Source: an uncultured Geobacter sp. (lineage in GTDB: Bacteria; Desulfobacterota; Desulfuromonadia; Geobacterales; CAIOGM01). Taken from it: a stretch of DNA of 64,000 nucleotides. Below, piece by piece: positions 45,600 to 55,934 of this stretch. A model generated the notes under the pieces. The model worked only from the letters and a program-made list of their open reading frames with translations, was not told the DNA's origin and did no database searches. Numbering within the stretch: position 1 is the first letter of the stretch; every line of letters starts with the position of its first letter. The DNA lies in the NCBI GenBank assembly GCA_903902855.1, contig CAIUWK010000063.1:23567-87566 (forward strand), given 5' to 3'. The translations under genes were made by a program, and so were the position numbers.

Positions 45600-46786
45600 A
45601 TTCTGAACAGTGGATTACCAAAGCCGACAAATATATCATGAAGACCTATGGTCGCTACCCCATCGTTCCGGTCCGTGGGGAGGGTTCCGTCCTCTGGGAC
45701 GTCGACGGGAAGCGGTATCTGGATTTCCTGGCCGGAGTCGCGGTGAATAATCTGGGACACTGCCATCCCAGGGTGGTGGCGGCGTTACAGGAGCAGGCGG
45801 CGCAGTTGATCCACTGCTCCAATTATTATCACATCCCCAGTCAGATCGAGTTGGCAGAGATTCTCTGTTGCCACTCCTTTGCCGATAAGGCGTTTTTCTG
45901 CAACAGCGGGGCCGAGGCCAACGAGGCAGCCATCAAGCTGGCCCGAAAGTACAGCCGGGAAAAGTACGGGCCGGAACGGTACGAGATCATCACCGCCGCC
46001 GAATCGTTTCACGGCAGGACCATGGCCACCGTCTCCGCCACCGGGCAGGAAAAGGTGCAACGTTTTTTCGATCCGCTCCTCCACGGGTTCAAACATGTTC
46101 CCTTTGACGATGGATTGGCCTTGGAAGCGGCAATAACTCCCGCTACCTGCGCCGTCATGCTGGAGCCGATTCAGGGAGAGGGGGGAGTCAACATCCCTTC
46201 CCCCGGTTATCTCCGGGAGGTCCGGGAAATCTGCGACAGGCACAGCCTGATAATGATTCTGGACGAGGTTCAGGTGGGGATGGGGAGAACCGGTAAGCTT
46301 TTTGCCTACGAACATTTCGGCATTAGTCCGGACATCATGACTCTGGCCAAGGCCCTGGCCGGTGGCGCCCCCATCGGAACCATGCTGGCCAAAGACGAGT
46401 ATGCCGCTGCCTTTACGCCGGGGACTCACGGTTCCACCTTCGGGGGCAATCCGCTGGTAACGGCGGCGGCGGTGGCCACGGTGCGGACCATCCTTGAGGA
46501 GGGTCTTCTCAATCGGGCCGAAGAGATGGGAGAGTACCTTTTGGGTGAGCTGGACCTGCTTCGGGAAAAGTATCCGTTCATTCTGGAGGTGCGGGGCATC
46601 GGCCTCATGATCGGCATGAAACTCTCCATCCCCGGCGGTGATATCGTCAAAAAGGGGCATGATCGGGGGGTTCTCCTCAACGTGACCCACGACACCGTGC
46701 TCCGTTTTGTCCCGGCCTTGACCGTGAGCAAGCAGGAAGTGGACGAGATGATCGGAATTCTTGACGGAATTTTATCCGAGATTTGA
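45596..46786 (+). CDS. argD: Acetylornithine aminotransferase
   Basis: 396 residues, PLP-dependent, making N-acetylornithine from the semialdehyde. Signatures: [47 protein letters not shown] and [14 protein letters not shown] with the PLP lysine. It is coupled to argB by a four-base overlap. Confidence 0.96.
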   Translation: MNSEQWITKADKYIMKTYGRYPIVPVRGEGSVLWDVDGKRYLDFLAGVAVNNLGHCHPRVVAALQEQAAQLIHCSNYYHIPSQIELAEILCCHSFADKAFFCNSGAEANEAAIKLARKYSREKYGPERYEIITAAESFHGRTMATVSATGQEKVQRFFDPLLHGFKHVPFDDGLALEAAITPATCAVMLEPIQGEGGVNIPSPGYLREVREICDRHSLIMILDEVQVGMGRTGKLFAYEHFGISPDIMTLAKALAGGAPIGTMLAKDEYAAAFTPGTHGSTFGGNPLVTAAAVATVRTILEEGLLNRAEEMGEYLLGELDLLREKYPFILEVRGIGLMIGMKLSIPGGDIVKKGHDRGVLLNVTHDTVLRFVPALTVSKQEVDEMIGILDGILSEI

Positions 46787-46796
46787 TATGCATGCT

Positions 46797-46869
46797 GTAA
46801 GGGCGATCCTTGTGATCGCCCGGATTATGTGCGAAGACATCATTGGGTGAATACAAAATTCGCCCCTAC
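46797..46869. repeat. GTAGGGGC-type composite repeat between argD and argF
   Basis: A first hairpin of GGGCGATC...GATCGCCC and a final GAATACAAAATTCGCCCCTAC. The outer ends GTAAGGGC and GCCCCTAC match the ends of the palindromes at 54972, 56555 and 63905. It begins ten bases after the argD stop. Confidence 0.75.
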
Positions 46870-46880
46870 AAGGACGTACC

Positions 46881-47792
46881 ATGAACAAGCATTTTCTGGC
46901 ACTGCACCAGTTCAGCCGCGAGGAGCTGGACGATCTCTTTGTCTTCACCAAGGAGCTGAAGTCGAAACAGAAGAAGGGGGTTGCTCACCGGCACCTGGAG
47001 GGGAAGAGTATCGCCCTCGTCTTCGAGAAGTCGTCCACTCGCACCCGAATCTCTTTCGAGGTGGGGGTCTATCAGTTGGGAGCCCAGCCGATCTTTATCT
47101 CTTCCGGCTCATCCCAGATGGGACGCGGCGAGCCGATTCGGGACACGGCACGGGTCATGTCCCGTTACTGTGACGGGATCATGATCCGTACCTACGGCCA
47201 GGAGATCATCGAAGAGTTTGCCCGTTACTCCTCGGCGCCGGTGATCAACGGCCTCACCGACCGGTTTCACCCCTGCCAGATCATGGCCGACCTTTTCACG
47301 GTCATCGAGCAGAAGGGGAGTTATGAAGGGCTCAAGTTCGCCTGGGTGGGGGACGGCAACAACATGGCCAATACCTGGATCGAGGCGGCAGCAATCTTCG
47401 GCTTTGATCTGGCTCTGGCCTGCCCCAAAGGGTACGAGCCGGACCCCACGGTCCTGGCATGGGCCAGGGGAAGGAGCAGGGCAAACATCATTGTTACCCA
47501 TGATCCCAGAGAGGCGGTAAGGGATGCCGACGTCATTAATACCGATGTCTGGGCCAGCATGGGGCAGGAGCAGGAACAGAAGGAGCGGGAGATTGCCTTT
47601 GCCGGCTACCAGGTAAATGAAGGGCTTCTTGATGTTGCCAAAGGGAACTGCATGGTGCTCCACTGTCTCCCGGCCCATCGGGGAGAGGAGATCACCGATG
47701 ATGTCCTGGAAGGACCTCACTCGGCAGTCTGGGACGAGGCGGAAAATCGGCTCCATATCCAGAAGGCGATCATGGCCTGGCTGATGGAATAG
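46881..47792 (+). CDS. argF: Ornithine carbamoyltransferase
   Basis: 303 residues. Forms citrulline from ornithine and carbamoyl phosphate. The carbamoyl-phosphate loop SSTRTRISFEVG and the ornithine-binding HCLPAHRGEEI are present, as is FHPCQ. The gap to argD is filled by the repeat, so the arginine genes may still be one transcript. Confidence 0.97.
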   Translation: MNKHFLALHQFSREELDDLFVFTKELKSKQKKGVAHRHLEGKSIALVFEKSSTRTRISFEVGVYQLGAQPIFISSGSSQMGRGEPIRDTARVMSRYCDGIMIRTYGQEIIEEFARYSSAPVINGLTDRFHPCQIMADLFTVIEQKGSYEGLKFAWVGDGNNMANTWIEAAAIFGFDLALACPKGYEPDPTVLAWARGRSRANIIVTHDPREAVRDADVINTDVWASMGQEQEQKEREIAFAGYQVNEGLLDVAKGNCMVLHCLPAHRGEEITDDVLEGPHSAVWDEAENRLHIQKAIMAWLME

Positions 47793-47831
47793 CGGGAGGA
47801 TTATCACGCGCTCGTCACCGGAAGGTGATCC

Positions 47832-48809
47832 ATGGAAATAAGACCCATCAAACCGTTCTCCTTGGAGCCGGGCCAGGGCCAAGGAAGGATAGCGAATCGT
47901 CCCCCCGGAGCTGCGTCACCCTTCGTGGCTTCTCCCGTGAAGGATGCTGTTGAGGAATTCAGCTTCAATAAGCTCTTAAAGCTGGCCGAAACGGCTTTGG
48001 CCGGGGGAAATCCTGCCACGGCACTTGAGCAGTATGCCAAGATTCTGACCTATGAACCCAACAATGTTCAGGCGCTTTACGGCAAGGCTCTGGCTGAAGG
48101 ATTGCTCTCACCGGACAAACTTGGGGATACTCTGGGGAAGCTGGATCAGTTCCTGAAGAGTGCCACGGGTGCGGACCGGGAGGCGCTTATGGCGCGTGCC
48201 GGTGGGGATATTCTCGCCCTTGGGAAAAAGGCCGAAACCGACGCCCTGGCAGCGCTCCTCAAGGAGCTAACGCCGGCGAATTATGAGCTGTTCGCCGACC
48301 GGATGGAACAGACGCTGGTTCTCTACCATACCTCGGCGCTGCTTCATCCCTCCGAAGAAGGGATACACATGGCCATGATAGCTGCCTCGCAGCGTCTCAT
48401 GGTGCCGTATCGGGACGAGAAGAGCGGCAAGAAGTTTTATCCATCGGAGGGGATCTACGAAAAGGGGAAAAAATGGCTGAAGAAGGCCCGAGAGCTGCTG
48501 AAAGAGAAGTTTCCCAACCGGTTCAAGCGGCTGCAGCTCTACAAGAAGTACCAGACCTGTTTTATTGCAACGGCGGCTTGGGGCGACCCTGAGGCAGAGG
48601 AGGTCATCATGTTCCGGGCCTTCAGGGATCTTTATCTCAGGAACAACCATCTGGGGCGCCGGTTTATCGTCCTTTACTACCACCACGGAGCGACCGTCGC
48701 CGGGCTGATTGCTGAGAGAGTTTTACTACGGAGAGCGGTACGTGTCCTGCTGGCCCCGCTCCTCTTCGGAGTTCGGTTGTTGCCGGGAATACGGGGCAGA
48801 CGTATCTGA
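47832..48809 (+). CDS. TPR-like protein with CFI-box C-terminal domain
   Basis: 325 residues. The N-terminal 40 residues are Pro/Gly-rich; residues about 45-90 form a TPR-like pair ([28 protein letters not shown]). A central helical region follows. The C-terminus begins [19 protein letters not shown] (Cys243) and has the shape of the CFI-box C-terminal domain, [19 protein letters not shown] then a hydrophobic and arginine-rich tail. CFI-box proteins are widespread but uncharacterised. It sits between argF and argG in the same orientation, 39 bases after argF, which suggests co-transcription with arginine genes without explaining it. Confidence 0.83.
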   Translation: MEIRPIKPFSLEPGQGQGRIANRPPGAASPFVASPVKDAVEEFSFNKLLKLAETALAGGNPATALEQYAKILTYEPNNVQALYGKALAEGLLSPDKLGDTLGKLDQFLKSATGADREALMARAGGDILALGKKAETDALAALLKELTPANYELFADRMEQTLVLYHTSALLHPSEEGIHMAMIAASQRLMVPYRDEKSGKKFYPSEGIYEKGKKWLKKARELLKEKFPNRFKRLQLYKKYQTCFIATAAWGDPEAEEVIMFRAFRDLYLRNNHLGRRFIVLYYHHGATVAGLIAERVLLRRAVRVLLAPLLFGVRLLPGIRGRRI

Positions 48810-48855
48810 CCAGATTGAGTCAACGTGTCACAATAACAGCACAAGGAGAACCTTA

Positions 48856-50070
48856 ATGGCCAAGAAAGAAGTCAAGAAGATTGTCCTCGCCTATTCCGGC
48901 GGGCTCGACACCTCCATCATCCTCAAGTGGCTGAAAAACGAATACGGCTGCGAAATGATCACCTTCTCCGCAGACCTGGGGCAGGGGGACGAACTTGATC
49001 CGGTGCGGGAAAAGGCGTTCGCCACCGGCGCGGACAAGGTGTACATCGACGACCTGAAGGAAGAGTTTGTCCGGGATTTCGTCTACCCCATGTTCCGGGC
49101 CAACGCCATCTACGAGGGACATTACCTCCTGGGGACCTCCATTGCCCGCCCTCTCATCGCCAAGCGGCAGATGGAGATTGCCGCACTGGAAGGGGCCGAC
49201 GCCGTCTCCCATGGCGCCACAGGGAAAGGGAATGATCAGGTCCGCTTCGAGTTGGGGTACTATCACTTCAATCCGGCCATCACCGTCATCGCCCCCTGGC
49301 GGGAGTGGAAGCTTAACAGCCGCCAAGCCCTCATCGCCTACGCCAAGAAAAACGATATTCCGATTCCCATTACCAAGAAGCGTCCCTGGTCCAGCGACCG
49401 GAACCTCCTCCATATCTCCTTTGAAGGGGGAATCCTGGAGGATACCTGGGCCGAACCCCCCGAGGATATGTACGTCCTGACCAAGGCGCCGGAAAAGGCT
49501 CCTAACAAGCCGCAGTTCATTGAAATCGAGTTCGAGAAGGGGAACGCCGTTGCCGTTGACGGAGTTCGGATGTCCCCGGCGCAACTATTGTCTCACCTGA
49601 ATACCATCGGCGGCGAGCACGGCATCGGCCGGGTGGATCTCCTGGAGAATCGCTCCGTGGGGATGAAATCTCGTGGGGTCTACGAGACTCCCGGCGGCAC
49701 CATCCTTCGGGAGGCCCACTCGGCGGTGGAGCAGATCACCATGGACCGGGAGGTGATGCGGATTCGTGACTCCCTCATCCCCCAGTACGCCTGGATCGTC
49801 TATGCGGGATACTGGTTCTCGCCGGAGCGGCGGATGCTCCAGACCCTCATCGACGACTCCCAGCAAACCGTCAATGGTGTGGCGCGGCTCAAACTCTACA
49901 AGGGGCACTGCCGCACCGTGGGGCGCAAGTCCGAGACCGACTCCCTCTTTAATCTGGATTTCGCCACCTTCGAGAAGGATCAGGTCTTCAACCAGGCCGA
50001 CGCCGAAGGGTTCATCAAGATCAACTCCCTGAGGCTCCGGATTCAGTCGCTCATGAAGGGGCAGAAGTAG
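48856..50070 (+). CDS. argG: Argininosuccinate synthase
   Basis: 404 residues. Condenses citrulline and aspartate using ATP. The P-loop [15 protein letters not shown] and the [15 protein letters not shown] and [13 protein letters not shown] segments are intact. ATG 48856 follows AAGGAG; longer frames overlap the CFI-box gene. A very strong hairpin follows the stop. argH is not in the window. Confidence 0.97.
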   Translation: MAKKEVKKIVLAYSGGLDTSIILKWLKNEYGCEMITFSADLGQGDELDPVREKAFATGADKVYIDDLKEEFVRDFVYPMFRANAIYEGHYLLGTSIARPLIAKRQMEIAALEGADAVSHGATGKGNDQVRFELGYYHFNPAITVIAPWREWKLNSRQALIAYAKKNDIPIPITKKRPWSSDRNLLHISFEGGILEDTWAEPPEDMYVLTKAPEKAPNKPQFIEIEFEKGNAVAVDGVRMSPAQLLSHLNTIGGEHGIGRVDLLENRSVGMKSRGVYETPGGTILREAHSAVEQITMDREVMRIRDSLIPQYAWIVYAGYWFSPERRMLQTLIDDSQQTVNGVARLKLYKGHCRTVGRKSETDSLFNLDFATFEKDQVFNQADAEGFIKINSLRLRIQSLMKGQK

Positions 50071-50087
50071 GAGAAATGCAGGAGTAT

Positions 50088-50138
50088 CTGAAGATGACAA
50101 GGGGGGCATGCAGCGCATGCCCCCCTTGTCATCTTCAG
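50088..50138. terminator. Bidirectional terminator between argG and the dihaem peroxidase gene
   Basis: A 24-base perfect stem (50088-50111 with 50115-50138) with a three-base loop; its core is GGGGGGCATGC. It separates convergent genes whose stops lie 17 and 6 bases away. Confidence 0.8.
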
Positions 50139-50144
50139 GGTTCG

Positions 50145-51185
50145 TTATTTCAGCATCGGTTTGGGGGTGGCGTCGGTCCCTTCGGGGAGGATGGGATATT
50201 CGACTTTGGGCTGCCGGCCGGTGAGTGTCTGAAGGAAGGCGGTGATCTTCTCCGCATCGTCGTTGCTCAACTTGAGACCCAGTTGGGCGGTCCCCATGAC
50301 CGTTACGGCGTCCTTCAGCTTCCAGACCTTGCCGCTGTGGAAATAGGGTGGGGTCAGGGCGATATTGCGCAAAGAGGGGGACTTGTAGACGTACTTGTCC
50401 GCGGCGGTGCTGGTTACGTTGTATCGTCCAAGATCACCGGGGGGGAGGAGTTCGGCAAGAGGGGTCTCTTTCAGGCCGAAGGGGTAGTAACCGGCCCCAC
50501 CCATGTTCACCCCGCCGTGACAGGTGACGCATCCTCTGTCCATGAAGAGGGTGAGTCCTTCCTTTTCCCGGCTGCTCAGGGCTTTGGCGTTCCCCTTGAG
50601 GTACTTGTCGAAGGGGGCGTCGGGGGTGATGAGGGTCGCCTCGTACAGTTCGATAGCCTTGGCCATGTTGTCACAGGTAACCGGGTCCTTATCCCGGGGA
50701 AAGGCCGTGGTGAAGAGTTTGACATAACCGGGAATGCTCTTGAGGGTCTCCACCACCCGCTCCCGGTTATTGTTCATCTCCACCTGCGCCTGCACCGGCC
50801 CCATGGCTTGGGCCGCAAGATCGGGTGCCCGGCCGTCCCAGAACTGGGCGATGTTGAAGACCGAGTTCAGTACCGTGGGGGCGTTACGCGCTCCTCTCTG
50901 CCAACCATGGCCGGTGGAGGTCTCCTGAAGGTCGGCCCCACCCAGCCCCATGTTGTGACAGGTATTGCAACTGATCAGGTAGGACGATGAGAGGCGCGGC
51001 TCGAAGAAGAGCATCTTCCCCAGGAGGAGTCGGTCCAGATTCCCTCTGTTTTCCTTGAGGGCAGGGGCGGCGGCGGGAATCGGTTTGAACTCCGTCCGGG
51101 CTCGCTGCATCAGCTCTTCCTTGCCCCATGCGGCGCCGGCGGCGATGAGGGTAATACCGGCAATGACGACACTCTTTCTGATCAT
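50145..51185 (-). CDS. Dihaem cytochrome c peroxidase (MacA/CcpA type)
   Basis: 346 residues with a signal peptide (about 1-21) and two haem sites, CNTCH (Cys73-His77) and CVTCH (219-223). Reduces hydrogen peroxide in the periplasm with electrons from cytochromes. The sequence (LGKMLFFEPRLS, GGADLQETSTGHGWQRGARNAPTVLN, FWDGRAPDLAAQA) matches the family closely, including MacA of Geobacter. ATG 51183-51185 has AAGGAGG upstream. MauG-like maturation enzymes are related, but the neighbourhood gives no such substrate. Confidence 0.93.
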   Translation of the reverse strand: MIRKSVVIAGITLIAAGAAWGKEELMQRARTEFKPIPAAAPALKENRGNLDRLLLGKMLFFEPRLSSSYLISCNTCHNMGLGGADLQETSTGHGWQRGARNAPTVLNSVFNIAQFWDGRAPDLAAQAMGPVQAQVEMNNNRERVVETLKSIPGYVKLFTTAFPRDKDPVTCDNMAKAIELYEATLITPDAPFDKYLKGNAKALSSREKEGLTLFMDRGCVTCHGGVNMGGAGYYPFGLKETPLAELLPPGDLGRYNVTSTAADKYVYKSPSLRNIALTPPYFHSGKVWKLKDAVTVMGTAQLGLKLSNDDAEKITAFLQTLTGRQPKVEYPILPEGTDATPKPMLK

Positions 51186-51376
51186 CTGTTCCTCCTTGGT
51201 GCTGGTGTGATTGGACGTATGTGAAGGGAGTATAGGGAGTTTTCCCCCACTGTCAACCCCGCCGGCGGCCAAGGGTGGGATGCAAGTCCCATGAACTCAT
51301 GGCACCTGCTCGTGATTTCTGCGGGACAAGATGGTTGGCGGTATGTATAATCACGAAAATTCTTACCGGAGACGAC

Positions 51377-52417
51377 ATGATTCCCCTGCGCAGTAACATT
51401 GCCGAGATGAACGGCTATCTCCCCGGCTTCCAGCCCAAAGAGCCGGACTACATCAAGCTCAACACCAACGAAAATCCCTATCCGCCATCTCCCTCCGTGA
51501 TTGCGGCCATTCAGGCGGAGGTGGGGGATTCCCTGCGCCGCTATCCTGAACCGGCCAGCCGTCTGGCTCGGGAAGAGGCGGGACGGCTCTACGGATTTGA
51601 TCCATCCTGGGTCATCATGGCCAACGGTTCCGACGAGCTTCTCAATAACCTCATCCGGGCCTTTGCCGGCGAAGGGGAGGAGATCGCCTACATCCACCCC
51701 TCCTACTCCTATTACGCCACCCTGGCCGAGATTCAGGGGGCGCGGGTCAGTACCTTCGGCCTTACCCCCGACTTCCGGATTGACGGCCTGCCACAGCGGT
51801 ACAACGGGAAGCTCTTCTTCCTCACCACCCCCAACGCCCCCCTGGGGTTCACCTTTCCCCTCTCCTTCATCGGAGAACTGGCAGAGCGTTGCGACGGGAT
51901 GCTGGTGGTGGACGAGGCCTATGCCGACTTTGCCAAAGGGAACGCCCTGGAGTTGGTTCGCTCCCATGAAAATGTGGTGGTTACCCGGACCCTCTCCAAG
52001 AGCTACTCTCTGGCGGGGATGCGTCTGGGGCTGGCCATTGCCCGGCCTGAGGTCATCGGAGCTTTGGACAAGATCCGCGACCACTACAACCTGGATCGTC
52101 TGGCCCAGGTCGCCGCCCTGGCGGCTCTCCACGATCAGGAGTATTTCCGGGAGTGCGTTCGCAAAATCCGGGAGACCCGGGAGTGGTTCTCCGCTGAGCT
52201 TCGGGCCATGGAGTATGAGGTGATCCCGTCAGAGGCGAACTTCGTCTTTGCCACCCCTCCGGACAGAAACGGCGGCCGGCTCTACGAGGGTCTCTTCAAC
52301 CGGAGGATTCTCGTCCGCTACTTCACCGATCCGCTCCTCTCCCACGGACTCCGGATCTCCATCGGGAGCCGGGAAGAGATGGCAACAACCCTGGCGGCGT
52401 TACGGGAGATCGGGTAG
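51377..52417 (+). CDS. hisC: Histidinol-phosphate aminotransferase
   Basis: 346 residues, PLP-dependent, acting in histidine biosynthesis. Signatures: [41 protein letters not shown] and [14 protein letters not shown] with the PLP lysine. ATG 51377 follows CCGGAG. Stands apart from other his genes. Aromatic aminotransferase of the same fold is an alternative. Confidence 0.93.
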   Translation: MIPLRSNIAEMNGYLPGFQPKEPDYIKLNTNENPYPPSPSVIAAIQAEVGDSLRRYPEPASRLAREEAGRLYGFDPSWVIMANGSDELLNNLIRAFAGEGEEIAYIHPSYSYYATLAEIQGARVSTFGLTPDFRIDGLPQRYNGKLFFLTTPNAPLGFTFPLSFIGELAERCDGMLVVDEAYADFAKGNALELVRSHENVVVTRTLSKSYSLAGMRLGLAIARPEVIGALDKIRDHYNLDRLAQVAALAALHDQEYFRECVRKIRETREWFSAELRAMEYEVIPSEANFVFATPPDRNGGRLYEGLFNRRILVRYFTDPLLSHGLRISIGSREEMATTLAALREIG

Positions 52418-52424
52418 GGGACTC

Positions 52425-52724
52425 TTATGGTGTCTCATATGTAGCTTTTGCCCGCTCCGGGGTGATGACCTGTAGCAGCGGCGGGCTGGCCGCCAGTTCC
52501 GGTGCTACGGAGGTGAGTTCCCAGAGCCTCCCGTCCGTCGGATCACGATACAAGTGTACTTTTCCGTCTTTGCCGGCTGCCAGTAGCTCAAGGTACTCCT
52601 GCGTCAGCCGGGTAATCCGGTCCCAGCGGGCATCGGGGGTCACTGCGCTTCCCAGGTCGAGCCAGTACCCCTGGAGTACGGTTTCTTCGGGTTTCAGGCG
52701 AATCTCTTCCGAGTCGGGTCTCAT
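52425..52724 (-). CDS. Imm27-like immunity family protein
   Basis: 99 residues. Segments ETVLQGYWLDLGSAVTPDARW, LYRDPTDGRLWEL and PPLLQVITPERAKATY match the Imm27 pattern (threshold recognition from memory). Imm27 proteins are named from polymorphic toxin loci where they neutralise a cognate toxin, but no toxin gene is adjacent. It is two bases downstream of truC on the same strand and so shares its transcript. Confidence 0.65.
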   Translation of the reverse strand: MRPDSEEIRLKPEETVLQGYWLDLGSAVTPDARWDRITRLTQEYLELLAAGKDGKVHLYRDPTDGRLWELTSVAPELAASPPLLQVITPERAKATYETP

Positions 52725-52726
52725 GT

Positions 52727-53467
52727 TTACCTCTCCTTTGTTTCAGTGGTCATGCTGTCCAGCCACCCCATACTCTGGAAGAGGCGGGCAAACTCCTCGT
52801 CCAGGGGGGCGGTAATCGTCAGACTCTTCCCGGTGACCGGGTGCGGCAGGGTGAGCTCCAGGGCGTGCAGGAGGAGACGGGAAGAGCCGAAGTGGTCCCG
52901 AAACAGTCGGTTGTGAAAACCGTCGCCGTGAGTCGTGTCGCCGATGACGGGATGATACAGGTGTTTGCAGTGGCGCCGGATCTGGTGCTTCCTTCCGGTG
53001 AGGGGACGGGCCTCCATGAGAGAGTAGCGGCTCGTGGCATGAACTCCTGCCGGGAATGGGAGCTCCGCCAGGGCCAGTCGCCGGAACGAGGTGACCGCCT
53101 CCTGTGCCTCTTTCCCCCCCCGGGCCAGACGATCGGTGGTTCGGTCATGCTCCTCCACCAGTGGGTAGTCGATGACCACCTCTTCCGGGACAAACCCCCG
53201 GACCACTGCCAGGTACCGCTTAAGCACCTGGCGGGCAGCAAAGGACGCACTGAGAAGGGCCGCCGGTTCCCGGGAGAGGGCAAAGAGGAGCACGCCGGAG
53301 GTGGGGCGGTCCAGACGGTGTACCGGGTAGACCCGGCGTCCGATCCGGTCCCGGGTCAGTTGCAGGGCTGAGACGGTTTCCCGCCGGTCCACGGCGCTTC
53401 GGTGAACCAGGAGTCCGGCAGGCTTGGCCACGGCAACCAGATGATCGTCTAGGTAGAGAATTTCCAT
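52727..53467 (-). CDS. truC: tRNA pseudouridine(65) synthase TruC-like
   Basis: 246 residues of the RluA/TruC family. The catalytic aspartate lies in VYPVHRLDRPTSGVLLFAL; the N-terminus EILYLDDHLVAVAKPAGLLVHRS and the C-terminal GRKHQIRRHCKHLYHPVIGDTTHGDG are typical of TruC, which modifies position 65 of tRNA. An rRNA target (RluA group) is less likely. Followed at two bases by the Imm27-like gene. Confidence 0.9.
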   Translation of the reverse strand: MEILYLDDHLVAVAKPAGLLVHRSAVDRRETVSALQLTRDRIGRRVYPVHRLDRPTSGVLLFALSREPAALLSASFAARQVLKRYLAVVRGFVPEEVVIDYPLVEEHDRTTDRLARGGKEAQEAVTSFRRLALAELPFPAGVHATSRYSLMEARPLTGRKHQIRRHCKHLYHPVIGDTTHGDGFHNRLFRDHFGSSRLLLHALELTLPHPVTGKSLTITAPLDEEFARLFQSMGWLDSMTTETKER

Positions 53468-53631
53468 GGAGGCACTCTAGCAGAAGCCGCCCCGTACGGC
53501 AACGAGCTCGTGAGGTGCTTTTTCTGGAGATTCATGGGGTATTCATGGTGCTGCCAGGAAAATGGTTGTCATGGCCCCGGGTAGATGGTACATGAATTCA
53601 CGGTGAAAGAGACCGAAGGGGCTGAAGGGCG

Positions 53632-54975
53632 ATGGCATGGAAGGGGTTGGGAGAGTTTCTGGCGGCGCTGGAGGAGCAAGGAGAGCTCCACCGGGTAGCC
53701 GCCCGGGTTGACCCGGACCGGGAGATAGCCGAGATCACCCACCGAGTCTGCAAGAGCCCCCATGGCGGTAAGGCAATTCTTTTCAGCTCTGTCCAGGGGA
53801 GCAATTTTCCTCTGGTTACCAATATCTTCGGCTCTCCCCAACGGATGGCACTGGCGCTGGGGGTCGACTCCTTGGACGACCTTGTCCGGCTCATGGCCGT
53901 ACACCTGGAGAGGCTGGAGCAGTACTCTCCCCCTCCTCCGGCGCTGTTGTCCGATCCCCCCTGCCGGGAGGTGGTGGAGAGTTCCCCCGACCTGACGGCC
54001 CTCCCGCTCCTGCGCGGCTGGCCGGGTGACGGCGCTCTCTCCGGCGGCGGCTATCTCACGCTTCCCCTGGTCTGTACCGCCGATGCCGTAACCAACATCA
54101 TGAACTGCGGCATCTACCGGGTCCAGGTCATCGCTTCGGACCGGGCAGTGGTGGGATGGCATCCCGCTAGCGATGGAGAACGGCACTGTCGCCAGTACCT
54201 GGAGTCGGGCCGCCGGATGCCGGTGGCCATTGTCTTGGGGGGAGCGCCGGAACTCCTCTTTGCCGCCAGCTTCTCTCTCCCGGGGCTCCCCGATGAATTC
54301 AGCTTCGCCGGGATGCTCCGCAACGAACCGGTGGAGCTGACGCGCTGCCTGACCTCGGACCTTCTTGTCCCTGCCTTTGCCGAGGTGGTCATCGAAGGGT
54401 ATCTGGAACCGGGGGAGACGGTGATGGAAGGGCCTTTCGGCAACCACACCGGTTTTTATGCCCCGGCCCGCTTTGCTCCGCTGCTTCGGGTGACCGCTCT
54501 GACCCGCCGGAGGACCCCGGTCATCCCGGCCACGGTGGTGGGACCGCCACCACAGGAGGATTGCTGGTTGGCCAAGGCCGCGGAACGTCTCATGCTTCCC
54601 TGGCTGCAATGCCGGTTTCCCGGCATTGTGGCTCTCTCCATGCCCCTGGAGACGATCTTCCACCGCGCCGCCATCGTCGGTGTGGACACCGCCCTGTGCG
54701 GCAGCGTCCTGGAGCTGATCCGGCGGTTGTGGGAGGAGGGACCGCTACGGCGGGCCAGGGTCATGATCGTGGTGGATGCCGACGCCGGCGTCGACCCGGC
54801 CGGTGCCTGGTGGCGGGCACTCAACTCCGCCCAGTGGGAGCGGGATCTGATTTTCAGCCACGACGGTTCCCTTCTGGGGCTGGATGCCACCCGGAAGCCG
54901 GAACAGGGGTGTCCCCTGGAGCGGAGTGAGACGAAGGAGTTGGTCACCCGACGGTGGCCGGAATACGGTCTGTAG
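53632..54975 (+). CDS. mqnL: UbiD-family decarboxylase of menaquinone (futalosine) synthesis
   Basis: 447 residues. UbiD enzymes use prenylated FMN to decarboxylate aromatic acids. The MNCGIYRVQV, PEL(L)FAASF and EGPFGNHTGFY segments (last with a catalytic Glu) are evident. Standing ahead of a prenyltransferase and ubiX with mqnE and mqnC, it most likely decarboxylates the naphthoate intermediate of the futalosine route. GAAGGG precedes the start. The TAG stop lies inside the palindromic repeat 54972-54997. Confidence 0.88.
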   Translation: MAWKGLGEFLAALEEQGELHRVAARVDPDREIAEITHRVCKSPHGGKAILFSSVQGSNFPLVTNIFGSPQRMALALGVDSLDDLVRLMAVHLERLEQYSPPPPALLSDPPCREVVESSPDLTALPLLRGWPGDGALSGGGYLTLPLVCTADAVTNIMNCGIYRVQVIASDRAVVGWHPASDGERHCRQYLESGRRMPVAIVLGGAPELLFAASFSLPGLPDEFSFAGMLRNEPVELTRCLTSDLLVPAFAEVVIEGYLEPGETVMEGPFGNHTGFYAPARFAPLLRVTALTRRRTPVIPATVVGPPPQEDCWLAKAAERLMLPWLQCRFPGIVALSMPLETIFHRAAIVGVDTALCGSVLELIRRLWEEGPLRRARVMIVVDADAGVDPAGAWWRALNSAQWERDLIFSHDGSLLGLDATRKPEQGCPLERSETKELVTRRWPEYGL

Positions 54976-54997
54976 GGGCACGGCGCCGTGCCCCTAC
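54972..54997. repeat. GTAGGGGC palindrome overlapping the ubiD/mqnL stop codon
   Basis: A 26-base perfect palindrome with half-site GTAGGGGCACGGC. The T-A-G at 54973-54975 is the stop codon of the preceding gene. Near copies at 56555 and 63905. Confidence 0.85.
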
Positions 54998-55031
54998 GGA
55001 AACAAATACAAAGCACAAGGTGTTCCCACGC

Positions 55032-55934
55032 ATGACCAGATCCGCGACGTCTCACCAGAATCAGTCACTTTGTACCAAGATCCGGGTGTTTCTGGAGATG
55101 ATCAAATTCTCCCACACCCTCTTTGCACTCCCCTTCGCCTTCACCGGTGCGGTGCTGGCGGCTAAGGGGCTTCCCTCTGTAGCCCAGTGCGGCTGGATAC
55201 TGGCTGCCATGGTGGGGGCACGGACGGTTGCCATGGGACTCAACCGGGTCATCGATGCCGAGATCGACGGGAAAAATCCCCGTACCAGCGGTCGCGCCAT
55301 CCCGGCGGGACTCCTGGGGAAGGGGACCGTGCTCCTCTATATTCTTCTCTCCCTGGCACTGTTTCTCTTTGCCGCAGCCCGGTTGAACCCTCTCTGTCTC
55401 AAGCTGGCGCCGGTGGTGATCTTCTTCCTGATTCTCTACTCCTATTGCAAGCGGTTCACCTCCCTGGCCCATGTTGTCCTGGGTCTCTGTCTCGCCGCAG
55501 CTCCCTTGGGAGCCTGGATCGCCATCCGGGGGACTCTGTCGCTCCCCATCATTCTCATCGCCCTAGCGGTCCTCCTCTGGGTCACCGGGTTCGACATCCT
55601 CTATGCCCTCCAGGATCTGGAGTTCGACCGGGCCAACGGCCTTCACTCCATTCCGGTGCGGCTGGGGGTGAACGGCTCACTCTGGCTTTCCCGGCTCTGC
55701 TGCCTGGCAACGGTGCTCCTCCTCCTGGCCGCCTGGTCGCTCCTCTCTCTGGGGGGCTTTTTCCTGGCAGGGGTCGGGCTCTCGGCCCTTCTTTTGATCT
55801 ATGAGCAGTGGCTCATTCGGGCGGGTGACCTCACCCGGCTGGATGCGGCTTTTTTCACCATGAACGCCTGGGTCAGCGTGATCATCTTCACGGCCACGCT
55901 CCTGGAGACCTTTGTGGGGAAAGGGATATCATGA
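55032..55934 (+). CDS. mqnP: UbiA-family prenyltransferase (MqnP-like)
   Basis: 300 residues with eight or nine membrane helices. Attaches the polyprenyl chain to the aromatic head group. Both Asp-rich motifs are present: NRVIDAEIDGKNPRT and DILYALQDLEFDR. ATG 55032 is chosen; upstream in-frame sequence comes from the repeat and shows no similarity. The end overlaps ubiX by four bases. Assigned to menaquinone rather than ubiquinone because mqn genes follow. Confidence 0.9.
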   Translation: MTRSATSHQNQSLCTKIRVFLEMIKFSHTLFALPFAFTGAVLAAKGLPSVAQCGWILAAMVGARTVAMGLNRVIDAEIDGKNPRTSGRAIPAGLLGKGTVLLYILLSLALFLFAAARLNPLCLKLAPVVIFFLILYSYCKRFTSLAHVVLGLCLAAAPLGAWIAIRGTLSLPIILIALAVLLWVTGFDILYALQDLEFDRANGLHSIPVRLGVNGSLWLSRLCCLATVLLLLAAWSLLSLGGFFLAGVGLSALLLIYEQWLIRAGDLTRLDAAFFTMNAWVSVIIFTATLLETFVGKGIS

